A stretch of DNA of 22,548 bases from positions 1 to 22,548 of the forward strand of contig CAYHMW010000017.1 of NCBI GenBank assembly GCA_964357925.1, in the 5' to 3' direction. Within the stretch, counting starts at the first letter, position 1, and every line of letters begins with the position of its first letter. Below, piece after piece: positions 1 through 6,428 of the stretch. Position numbers and translations under genes: made by a program. Origin of the DNA: CAYHMW01 sp964357925. Lineage in GTDB: Bacteria > Patescibacteriota > Microgenomatia > UBA8517. The notes under the pieces were generated by a model, which was not told where the DNA came from, made no database searches, and was given only the letters and a program-made list of their open reading frames with translations.

Positions 1-16
1 TTTGATGACTCATATT

Positions 17-44
17 GCGATACTTTCATTCCGGAATGTATCGC
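17..44. repeat. Inverted repeat downstream of murJ
   Basis: Outer arms GCGATA (17-22) and TATCGC (39-44) enclose a perfect 12-nt palindrome CATTCCGGAATG (27-38), with a 4-nt bulge on one side. It lies just past the murJ stop on the 3' side of that gene. No T-run follows on the murJ strand, so it is a weak case for an intrinsic terminator. It could be an RNA 3'-end stabiliser or a binding site. Confidence 0.4.
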
Positions 45-58
45 GTCCTAAACATGAC

Positions 59-1771
59 TTAGATCTGGTTTGAGTCGGAGGTGCCGCCTGTTACTGACTC
101 TGTTTCTTTCTTTGGAGGAGAAGTAAAGTTTCTGGTTCTTATAATTCTTATTATTGTCGCTAGTTCTCCTGAGCCAAGAGCAGCACTTACTGCGATGTAA
201 ACCAACATTCCTAACATTGAAGTTAAAAATGTCAAAAACAGGAGGTTGGGAGTATATCTGGTGTCGATTACAAAGCTTTCGAAATTGAGATTTTGCACTG
301 CATTAATGTCCATGAAGAAAGTGAGGCCTTTGACCCAAACGGCTCTATCGAAGAACTTGAGGATGAAGTACATGACAGCGCCTGATGCTGCCGACGCAAT
401 TGCCGCTTTTACAATAGGGATTAGGTTTAATAATTTGCCTCCATCGAGCCTTTTGCCGATTATTATAAATAGACTCAATGCCTGAAAGGCTGAACCCAAA
501 GTATAAGAGAGAGCCAGTGCCCAAGTGCCATAGCCCATGAATTTAATTAAAATTATACTTCCAATGACTGTGAAAAATGTTCCAATAAGAGATATTACTA
601 CTGGCGTTTTTGTATCGTGAAGAGCATAGAAAGCGCGGGTTTCAAGGACTGTGGCTGCCTGGAAAGGAATACCAACGGCGAATGTTGAGAGGATTACTCC
701 TGTCTCTACAGTTGCAGCCCACTCAAAAATATCAGTACCAAAGAGCAATCGGACGACCGGTATGCGAAGAACGATAAGTGCAACTGATAGGGGTAGTGTG
801 AGAAAAATGACCTGGTATAAGCTCCCTAAGAATGTACTTTTGAATTTCTTTGGATCGTCTTCAAGGCTTGAGAGTGTGGGAAGTGCAGCTTTGGCTAGTG
901 ACACTCCAAAGAGACCAACTGGAATTGTTTGGGCAGAGTAAGCGAAGTTGTAGTGGGCATAGGATGCGACTGAAATAATTGAGGCAAAGAACAACTCTGT
1001 GACTTTTGAGATTTGTAAAAATGCCAGCTCGAGCATTCTGGGAGCTGCAAGGTGGCCAATTTTTTTGACTTTTTCATCGATTTCAAGTGACGGCGTGAAA
1101 CGAAAGCCAAGTTTGAAAGCTAATGGAAGCTGGATAACAAGGTGCATCAGGGCTCCAATCAGAACGCCGATGACTGCCGCGAATAATCCAAACTGGGAAT
1201 GGAACATAATAATGCCAATAATAATTCCCACGTTATAGAAAATTGGGGCCAGGGCTGGGATCAGGAAGCGCCGCATTGATTCCAAGACGCCTGTCAGGAC
1301 ATAACTAATTATGAAAAGGCCTTGAGCGGCAAAAAGAACTCTTGCGAGGCTTGCGATTTGGTCTGTCTGATCGGCGCTAAAACCTGGGGCAATTAGCGCG
1401 TATATTTCCCGTGCGAAAATACCAAAAAAGAGAGTAAGGACACCAAAGATTAATAATCCGAAGTTTACAATTCTGCCTGCCACGAGCCATGCTTCTTTTT
1501 CATCTTTTTTGACTGATTTTGTAAACACCGGAATAAATGCGGAGGAGAGCGACCCCAGCGTAAATACTTCAAAAATAAAATCAGGAAGTCTGAAGGCTGC
1601 GAAGAAAAGCGAAAGATCTTCTGTAGTGTAGTAGTGTGCCAAGGTCCGGAGTCGCACTAACCCGATTACCCTTGAAACCAAAACCATGACCATTATAAGT
1701 GAGGCCGCTGAGAGGACAGTGTTTTGTTGTGCGTTTAGAATGCTTTTGCCCTTTGAGACGATTTTGTTCAT
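59..1771 (-). CDS. murJ: Lipid II flippase MurJ (MviN family)
   Basis: This is a 570-residue polytopic membrane protein that would move lipid-linked peptidoglycan precursor from the inner to the outer face of the cytoplasmic membrane. Seen in the sequence: an N-terminal stretch typical of the MOP/MviN fold (SRVIGLVRL, then FFAAFRLPDF and SAFIPVF), followed by hydrophobic segments along the whole length, consistent with about 14 helices. Length is a little above the usual 500-530 because of a polar C-terminal tail rich in Thr, Ser and Lys. It starts at an ATG at 1771; a weak purine-rich site (AGG) lies 8-10 nt upstream. It is divergent from rpsT, with a TATAAT about 40 nt upstream of the start. 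Family assignment is secure. The substrate is taken from the family and is not visible in the sequence. Confidence 0.93.
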   Translation of the reverse strand: MNKIVSKGKSILNAQQNTVLSAASLIMVMVLVSRVIGLVRLRTLAHYYTTEDLSLFFAAFRLPDFIFEVFTLGSLSSAFIPVFTKSVKKDEKEAWLVAGRIVNFGLLIFGVLTLFFGIFAREIYALIAPGFSADQTDQIASLARVLFAAQGLFIISYVLTGVLESMRRFLIPALAPIFYNVGIIIGIIMFHSQFGLFAAVIGVLIGALMHLVIQLPLAFKLGFRFTPSLEIDEKVKKIGHLAAPRMLELAFLQISKVTELFFASIISVASYAHYNFAYSAQTIPVGLFGVSLAKAALPTLSSLEDDPKKFKSTFLGSLYQVIFLTLPLSVALIVLRIPVVRLLFGTDIFEWAATVETGVILSTFAVGIPFQAATVLETRAFYALHDTKTPVVISLIGTFFTVIGSIILIKFMGYGTWALALSYTLGSAFQALSLFIIIGKRLDGGKLLNLIPIVKAAIASAASGAVMYFILKFFDRAVWVKGLTFFMDINAVQNLNFESFVIDTRYTPNLLFLTFLTSMLGMLVYIAVSAALGSGELATIIRIIRTRNFTSPPKKETESVTGGTSDSNQI

Positions 1772-1787
1772 GATACTTGCCTGTTTC

Positions 1788-1817
1788 TTGCCAATAGTAG
1801 GCCTTTTGCATTATACT
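1788..1817 (+). promoter_or_regulatory. rpsT promoter, overlapping divergent murJ -10
   Basis: Plus strand: TTGCCA (1788-1793), 18-nt spacer, TATACT (1812-1817). Only 7 nt separate the -10 from the rpsT ATG at 1825, so the transcript should start at or next to the ATG. Minus strand: TATAAT (forward 1810-1815) shares most of its bases with the plus-strand -10 and points at murJ. A TTGTTA about 16 nt upstream of it is a possible -35. Confidence 0.55.
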
Positions 1818-1824
1818 CGGGACC

Positions 1825-2106
1825 ATGCCAGTAACAAAAACAGCAAAACGAGCACTTCGGTCATCAGCCCGAAAGACTATTGTGAACAAGCTTACAACTT
1901 CAGGATATGAAGTGGCAATCCGTGTCGCTAGGAAATTAAAAAGTAAGGCATCGGTCGTCAAAGCAATAGCACTTGTCGATCGTGCTGCAAAGAAAAAGGT
2001 GATTCATAAAAACAAAGCTGCGAGGATTAAGGGCCAGCTTTCCAAACTCGTCAAGCCTGAGGCTAAAAAGGCTGCTTCCAAAGTGAAAACTTCAAAGAAA
2101 AAATAA
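1825..2106 (+). CDS. rpsT: 30S ribosomal protein S20
   Basis: This is a 93-residue, very basic protein that binds 16S rRNA in the small subunit body. The signature region RAAKKKVIHKNKAARIK (about residues 53-69) is the classic S20 helix. The N-terminus (residues 1-20: basic, with Thr, Ser and Ala) and the Lys/Ala-rich C-terminal tail also fit. Length is normal for bacterial S20 (85-95). The start is the ATG at 1825. It has no good Shine-Dalgarno site and sits 7 nt after a TATACT box, suggesting leaderless translation. The downstream pilN-like gene begins 48 nt later with no convincing terminator between. Confidence 0.95.
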   Translation: MPVTKTAKRALRSSARKTIVNKLTTSGYEVAIRVARKLKSKASVVKAIALVDRAAKKKVIHKNKAARIKGQLSKLVKPEAKKAASKVKTSKKK

Positions 2107-2154
2107 TCTTCGTACGTGATATAGTTAAGCTAAGACTTTAGGTCTGTTTGTTCT

Positions 2155-2715
2155 ATGACTGCCCGAAAAAAACAAAAGGCTAGGCTTATTAATTTACTTC
2201 CTCAACGTGAGTTCGAGGCATCGCTTTATGGGCGGACCCTTAAGTGGTCGCTTTCTACTTTTCGATTTATTGTTATTGCAGTTGAGGTAGTTGTAATCAT
2301 TGGGTTTTTGTCTAGATTTGTCTTGGATGTCCAAAATACTGATCTGCAAGAGGAGATCGATCAGAAAAAGACGGTTATTGGATCATTTGTACAAGTCGAA
2401 AAGGAATTTCGAAGGACGCAGCAAAAAATCGATATATTTAAAGCTTACAGAGGCAGCAAGTTCTCTTCAGCGTTAATCCTAGACAATGTCGTGTCGCGAA
2501 TGCCACCTGAAGTAAAACTAATCTCAATAACTGTAAGTGGTGAGGATGTTTTTGTGTCTGCCGAAGGATTCAATGAACAGACAATTGCACAGTTCGTAGC
2601 AAACATTAGCGATGAGGACACTTTTTCCGAAGTTTCCCTTTTGACGGCTGAGTCGAACTCTGAGGAACCAAATGTTCACTTTCAGTTAAAAATGAGTGTT
2701 GTCGAAACCATATAA
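2155..2715 (+). CDS. pilN: PilN-like type IV pilus inner-membrane protein
   Basis: This 186-residue protein has one membrane helix (about residues 40-60). The cytoplasmic N-terminal tail carries INLLPQRE (about residues 12-19), matching the INLLP motif by which PilN contacts PilM. After the helix come a short coiled-coil region (about 65-100) and a ferredoxin-like alpha/beta domain containing MPPEVKLISITVSGEDVFV (about 120-138), typical of PilN. In known systems PilN and PilO form the alignment subcomplex of the type IV pilus motor in the inner membrane. Here pilO follows after 2 nt. No pilM is present; the upstream neighbour is rpsT. There is no clear ribosome-binding site. The family call rests on motif, topology and synteny. 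Confidence 0.78.
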   Translation: MTARKKQKARLINLLPQREFEASLYGRTLKWSLSTFRFIVIAVEVVVIIGFLSRFVLDVQNTDLQEEIDQKKTVIGSFVQVEKEFRRTQQKIDIFKAYRGSKFSSALILDNVVSRMPPEVKLISITVSGEDVFVSAEGFNEQTIAQFVANISDEDTFSEVSLLTAESNSEEPNVHFQLKMSVVETI

Positions 2716-2717
2716 CC

Positions 2718-3386
2718 ATGGCTGCTAAATATCAAACAAACCAAGACGTATATAAGAAGTACATTGAGCAGGTAACCGTTCTCTATCACAACAGGCAAGA
2801 CGTGAGGATGTATGCAGAGATCCTTTTGTCAATGTCGGCAATTGTAATTTTTGGAATCTTTGCAATTAAGCCTACAGTTACCACAATCACTGGACTTTAT
2901 TCAGAGATCAAGGCAAAACGAGAGATTATCTCTTTGCTTAATCAAAAAATTGAAAATCTTGTCACTGCTCAGTCTCTGCTTGAACAACAGCGAGTGAGGA
3001 TTGCAACTCTAAACCAAGCAATACCAGATGAGCCACTCCTCGAAAAGCAAGTGCGGCAAATTGAAGGTGTCGCTAAACGAAATGGAGTGGATTTGATTGG
3101 AATTAAAATTGAAAATGTTGCACTTTTAGGTGCAGAGGTGAAAAAGAAGAGTGACGATGACGCTATAGCTCCTCCACACCCTGATGCTGCCTTTTTCCCA
3201 ATAACTGTCAGTGTGGAGGGCAGTTACTCTACAACGCACTCTTTTCTTCGAGAGTTAGAGAACATGAGGAGGCCTTTATCGCAAAACTCTACAGGAGTTT
3301 CACAAGGAAAGACTGGATCTAGCGACGCGCTTAATTTAACCGTTTCTGGATATATGGCATATTTAAAGAAGGATGAGCAACGATAG
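2718..3386 (+). CDS. pilO: PilO-like type IV pilus inner-membrane protein
   Basis: This 222-residue protein has a short cytoplasmic tail, one helix near residues 32-52, a coiled coil (about 60-105; KREIISLLNQKIENLV and EQQRVRIATLNQAIP), and a C-terminal ferredoxin-like domain (PITVSVEGSYSTTHSFLREL, then LNLTVSGYMAYL). This matches PilO, the PilN partner in the pilus alignment subcomplex. It begins 2 nt after pilN and overlaps the next gene by 14 nt, implying translational coupling. The region around 138-158 is charged and looks like an insertion. Assignment is by architecture plus pairing with PilN; a GspM-like role in secretion is an alternative. Confidence 0.76.
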   Translation: MAAKYQTNQDVYKKYIEQVTVLYHNRQDVRMYAEILLSMSAIVIFGIFAIKPTVTTITGLYSEIKAKREIISLLNQKIENLVTAQSLLEQQRVRIATLNQAIPDEPLLEKQVRQIEGVAKRNGVDLIGIKIENVALLGAEVKKKSDDDAIAPPHPDAAFFPITVSVEGSYSTTHSFLRELENMRRPLSQNSTGVSQGKTGSSDALNLTVSGYMAYLKKDEQR

Positions 3387-3696
3387 AGGAATTCCACCAC
3401 TCTTAAGATATGGAATTTTTTTAGTTGTAACTGTTGTAATGTGGATAGCCTTTGAAACGTACCGGGAGTTTTCTGTAAAACCAAGTCTGCCAGTCCCTGA
3501 GGAAATATTAAGGCCGCTTACTGCATCGCTTGACTCAGCTGCTTTAGATGAGCTACAAAGAAGAATAAACTTAGGCGAAAGCGAGATTGGTGATACAGTG
3601 ATTTTATCACCTAGAGGGAATGTCGTTGACTTTTTTGAAGAAGAGAATTCTTCAGATGCGATCGCCACCAATGAAGGAGAAATAAATGAACAATAA
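3373..3696 (+). CDS. Small single-pass membrane protein in the PilP position
   Basis: This 107-residue protein has one N-terminal membrane helix (about residues 11-28: LRYGIFLVVTVVMWIAF) and an acidic extracytoplasmic part. It carries VPEEILRPLTASLDS and LDELQRRINL and ends with a disordered Glu/Asn/Ser tail. It overlaps pilO by 14 nt (3373-3386) and the next gene by 11 nt (3686-3696), so it is part of the operon. I do not recognise a family. In classic pilus operons the gene after pilO is the lipoprotein pilP, but there is no lipobox cysteine here, so that is only a positional suggestion. The start is not strongly supported, since GAAGG touches the ATG directly. Confidence 0.6.
   Translation: MSNDRGIPPLLRYGIFLVVTVVMWIAFETYREFSVKPSLPVPEEILRPLTASLDSAALDELQRRINLGESEIGDTVILSPRGNVVDFFEEENSSDAIATNEGEINEQ
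3674..3679 (+). promoter_or_regulatory. Shine-Dalgarno site AAGGAG for the FN3 surface protein
   Basis: AAGGAG lies 6 nt before the ATG at 3686 and inside the end of the preceding gene. It is the best canonical ribosome-binding site in the run of pilus and surface genes. It fixes the start of the surface protein and contrasts with the many genes here that lack one. Confidence 0.7.
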
Positions 3697-5026
3697 AATT
3701 CCGACAATTATCGGCATAATAGTGCTTCTGGCAGGAGTCGCTGTGGGCGTAATATTAATTAGCCAAAGGACAGTTTTTAGACTTGGGGCATCTCCTGATG
3801 TTGCTCCTTTAAATGTGGAGTTTACCAATATTACTGCAGACTCATTTAGCGTTTCTTGGAACACAAAGAAAGAGACGATTGGCTATGTTGTCTGGGGAGA
3901 CGATTTGAGCCTTGAGAAGACTGCGCGTGAGAATAAAACGATAGCTACATACACACACCACGTGGATATTGAAAATTTGGCACTTGGGGGCGAATATCAC
4001 TTAAAAATAATTTCTGACGGCAAGGAATTTGATAAAGATGGTGTGGCGTGGAGCCAGAAGACAGCGACTTTTACCCTTCCTCCGAGGAATGCTGGGGTTG
4101 TGTCTGGTCTTATTAAAACTACTGAAGGTCAACCCGCAGGGGATGCAATTGTGTATATCACAAAGGAGGGAATGTCGCCGTTGTCTGCCACGACTACACC
4201 TGATGGTAGATGGTTTTATGCGTTATCGAGCGCATTAAATAATGAGTTATCAGGGTATGCAACCATAACTCCTGATACCATTATCGAAATCCATGCTCAA
4301 GCTGGTATCCAGGGAGAAGCTAGAGCTGTTGCGAAAATTGCACATGCTAATCCAACCCCTGAAATGTGGTTAGGGAATCAATACGATTTCAAAAGTGGAA
4401 TTGTGTCTGAAGAAAGTAGTGCACTGCCTGAAGTTCGATCCGAAAAAGGGGGCTTGGCTGAACCTGTGACTCTGGAGAGTCTTGATGAAGACGAAACGAT
4501 TTTTACTACTAATCCTGAGTTTTTTGGAGAAGGACCAGCGGGGAGTAAGATAATGGTCACTGTTGAATCGCCAAATCCTATCACTGATGATGTCAAAGTT
4601 TTAGGAGATGGCACTTGGAAATGGAGTCCACCAACACCTTTGCCTGAGGGCGAGCATACCATAACAATAAGTTGGCTTGATTCATCTGGAATTTTACAGA
4701 ATATTAAGCGTAACTTTGTTGTTTTCGCGTCTCCCGATGATCCTGCCTTTGAAGCTACGCAATCAGCAAGCACAATAACGCCCTCCCCTACTCCAAGGAT
4801 AACTGCGTCACCAAAGCCTACTGCCAGTCCAAGTCCAACACCAACAAAATCACCGACACCAAAACCGACAAAGAGCCCGACGCCAAGCCCTAAACCTACA
4901 CCAACTTTAACTCCTAGTCCGACTCCTGTCGTTGACTTGCCTCCTGCTGGAAATTCGCTTCCTACTGTTGTCGGTATTGTTTCGGGAATTCTACTTTTGG
5001 TAGGGTCACTCTTAATGGCTATATAA
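3686..5026 (+). CDS. Surface protein: TM, FN3, CarboxypepD_reg-like, Ig-like, Pro/Thr stalk, LPPAG anchor
   Basis: This 446-residue protein has an N-terminal membrane helix (about residues 5-27). Next is a fibronectin type III-like domain (about 35-130; SFSVSWNTKK, ETIGYVVWGD, HHVDIENLALGGEYHLKI). Then comes a carboxypeptidase-regulatory-like beta domain (about 135-235; VSGLIKTTEGQPAGDAIVYI) and a bacterial Ig-like domain (about 268-350; GEGPAGSKIMVTVES, DGTWKWSPPTPLPEGEHTI). A stalk of SPTP and KPTKSPTP repeats follows (about 360-412). The end is LPPAG at 418-422 plus a last hydrophobic helix with no positive tail. It is probably displayed on the cell surface with head domains outside. Cargo or ligand is unknown. 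It follows the pilN/pilO genes with an 11-nt overlap, so it may be made with them. Domain calls come from pattern reading. Confidence 0.75.
   Translation: MNNKIPTIIGIIVLLAGVAVGVILISQRTVFRLGASPDVAPLNVEFTNITADSFSVSWNTKKETIGYVVWGDDLSLEKTARENKTIATYTHHVDIENLALGGEYHLKIISDGKEFDKDGVAWSQKTATFTLPPRNAGVVSGLIKTTEGQPAGDAIVYITKEGMSPLSATTTPDGRWFYALSSALNNELSGYATITPDTIIEIHAQAGIQGEARAVAKIAHANPTPEMWLGNQYDFKSGIVSEESSALPEVRSEKGGLAEPVTLESLDEDETIFTTNPEFFGEGPAGSKIMVTVESPNPITDDVKVLGDGTWKWSPPTPLPEGEHTITISWLDSSGILQNIKRNFVVFASPDDPAFEATQSASTITPSPTPRITASPKPTASPSPTPTKSPTPKPTKSPTPSPKPTPTLTPSPTPVVDLPPAGNSLPTVVGIVSGILLLVGSLLMAI
4940..5023 (+). other. LPPAG C-terminal anchor, copy 1
   Basis: The last 29 residues consist of LPPAG, a short spacer with S and PTVVG, then a hydrophobic segment GILLLVGSLLMAI up to the stop. 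It shares 20 of 29 positions with the end of the protein at 5832-6425. The plan resembles a sortase-type sorting signal, but with Ala instead of Thr at motif position 4 and without the usual Lys/Arg tail. Confidence 0.6.
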
Positions 5027-5027
5027 T
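5022..5027 (+). promoter_or_regulatory. TATAAT 6 nt before the 5034 start
   Basis: A perfect -10 hexamer overlaps the stop codon of the preceding gene and lies 6 nt upstream of the ATG at 5034. The spacing would give a leaderless mRNA. No good -35 is visible, and chance overlap with the TAA stop is possible. Confidence 0.35.
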
Positions 5028-5033
5028 GATTTA

Positions 5034-5825
5034 ATGGAATCGCAGGCTGTCGTTTCTACAACTACATCTTCTTCGGAGGGCGGGGCGTCCAAAGTGAAAA
5101 CAATTGGACTTATTGCCTTTTTAATTATTCTTATTGCCGGAGTTGGAGTAGGTGTGGTCCTTGTCCAAAGACAGCAGGATATTCGAGAGAAAGCGTCGAG
5201 CGGATCTGCATGCCAACACGCACCTGACTGTGATCTTGTTGATAATGCGCCAAATCAAGGGTCATATACTGCTCCTGGAAATATCACTTTTGTCGATGTA
5301 ACTGATCAGGATGAGCATAGGTATTTTCCTGGGAACACGAATGATGGCTGTCGTGAGATTACCATAGTTGGACAGTCTGTTACTTGGAACCGTTATGAGT
5401 CTGGTCCTAACTGCAAGGATGTAAGCAACGTGCAAGTGTGGTTTACCCAATCGACTTCGACGGCAACAGCTACAAGTACTGCTACTAGCACTGCGACCGC
5501 TACTGCAACATCTACATCTTCTACACCTCCAATCACTGCTCAGTGCCTGGATATAAAGGTTTACAACACAGACTGGATAAGAATTCCTGCGTCTGACTTT
5601 GATGAGATCAAACCCGGGGACACGATCAGAGTTGCTGTCGAGGGGAATGCCACGGGTGGATCAATCACAAAAGCCAAATTTAAGATTAACGGGACACAAA
5701 GAGCAGAGGTGACTGGCAAAAAGCCAGGCGCGAATGAGTTTTTTGATGAGTACAAGATTCCACTTGGTTCAGTCAGTTTGAGTGTTGAGGCGCAGGTTTT
5801 TCACTCAACATTGGGATGGTTCTAA
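5034..5825 (+). CDS. Surface protein with Cys-rich domain, STATAT linker and a beta-rich domain
   Basis: This 263-residue protein has a Ser/Thr-rich cytoplasmic start and one membrane helix (about residues 24-45; IAFLIILIAGVGVGVVLVQ). A domain with four cysteines (about 58-136; CQHAPDC, GCREITIVG, PNCKDV) could form two disulfides. A Thr/Ser/Ala linker (about 140-165) follows. The C-terminal domain (about 168-263) has CLDIKVYNTDW, IKPGDTIRVAVEG, AKFKINGTQRAEV, GANEFFDEY and ends FHSTLGWF. From memory of CPR proteomes, that last domain type recurs in surface proteins, but I know of no assigned function. It lacks the LPPAG anchor of its two neighbours, so it would be held only by its N-terminal helix. 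It starts 7 nt after the upstream stop and ends 6 nt before the next gene. Confidence 0.7.
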   Translation: MESQAVVSTTTSSSEGGASKVKTIGLIAFLIILIAGVGVGVVLVQRQQDIREKASSGSACQHAPDCDLVDNAPNQGSYTAPGNITFVDVTDQDEHRYFPGNTNDGCREITIVGQSVTWNRYESGPNCKDVSNVQVWFTQSTSTATATSTATSTATATATSTSSTPPITAQCLDIKVYNTDWIRIPASDFDEIKPGDTIRVAVEGNATGGSITKAKFKINGTQRAEVTGKKPGANEFFDEYKIPLGSVSLSVEAQVFHSTLGWF

Positions 5826-5831
5826 TCTAAC

Positions 5832-6425
5832 ATGAAGGATTACTTAAAAAATAATTTACCGACTTTTTTTGTAGCAATATCAACGCTAGTACTTGGTAGT
5901 GTCGCGATATTTACTGCCATGAGACTTTATCAGTTACGGAATGAGCCGATAACACCTGTTTCACCCGACACACCATTTGCTTCAGAAAACCAGAATACAC
6001 TTATTTCTTGCGACGCTCTTGTTATACAGTTTGCGACAACTACACCAACTGGGTCAGCTACCGCAACCGGTACTTCGACTGCTACTTCCACTGCAACTCC
6101 CACTGCAACCAGTACAGCTACTTCGACAGCGACGAGTACTGCCACGAGTACTGCAACTGCTACCTCAACTGCAACCAGCACCAGCACACCAACCTCCACT
6201 TCAACCAGGACTCCGACGCCGACTGCCACGAGTACATCGACAAGTACAACTACATCAACTGCCACAAGTACTGCAAAGGCAAAGTCTACAACGCCTGCTG
6301 GGACTCAGATTGCCCAAGCTACAGCCAAGTCTCAATTGCCACCAGCGGGCATTTCCTTCCCAACTATTGTTGGGGTGGGATTTGGGATACTGCTGCTTCT
6401 GGGAGCATTACTTCTGGCGATTTAA
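5832..6425 (+). CDS. Stalk protein: N-terminal TM, Thr/Ser/Ala repeat region, LPPAG anchor
   Basis: This 197-residue protein is almost all linker. It has a membrane helix at about residues 10-31 (PTFFVAISTLVLGSVAIFTA), a short polar stretch with one cysteine (about residue 60), and about 95 residues of Thr, Ser and Ala (STATST-type units, with some Pro toward the end). LPPAG at 169-173 and a final hydrophobic helix close it. No globular head domain is visible. The codons of the repeats vary at third positions, so the pattern is kept at protein level rather than by recent DNA duplication. Such a stalk is a natural target for O-glycosylation, and the gene next door (opposite strand, 3 nt away) is an O-mannosyltransferase. 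Function unknown. Confidence 0.7.
   Translation: MKDYLKNNLPTFFVAISTLVLGSVAIFTAMRLYQLRNEPITPVSPDTPFASENQNTLISCDALVIQFATTTPTGSATATGTSTATSTATPTATSTATSTATSTATSTATATSTATSTSTPTSTSTRTPTPTATSTSTSTTTSTATSTAKAKSTTPAGTQIAQATAKSQLPPAGISFPTIVGVGFGILLLLGALLLAI
6336..6422 (+). other. LPPAG C-terminal anchor, copy 2
   Basis: The last 29 residues align gap-free with the end of the 3686-5026 protein: LPPAG, S, PT, VG, GILLL, G, LL and a terminal AI are the same in both. DNA identity at third positions is low, so the similarity is old and selected. No positively charged residue follows the helix. Confidence 0.6.
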
Positions 6426-6428
6426 GTT

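Noticed and set aside
2131..2154. Terminator after rpsT (AGAC/GTCT with T-rich tail)
   Set aside because: A four-pair stem is too weak to support a call.
5930..6265. Minus-strand Val/Ala-rich open frame opposite the stalk gene
   Set aside because: It is the antisense shadow of the Thr/Ser/Ala repeats, with no plausible start signal or family.
6040..6300. Nucleotide tandem repeat or CRISPR-like array
   Set aside because: The repetition is in the protein (Thr/Ser/Ala units). Codons vary freely, there are no constant repeats with unique spacers, and the same holds at 5455-5520.
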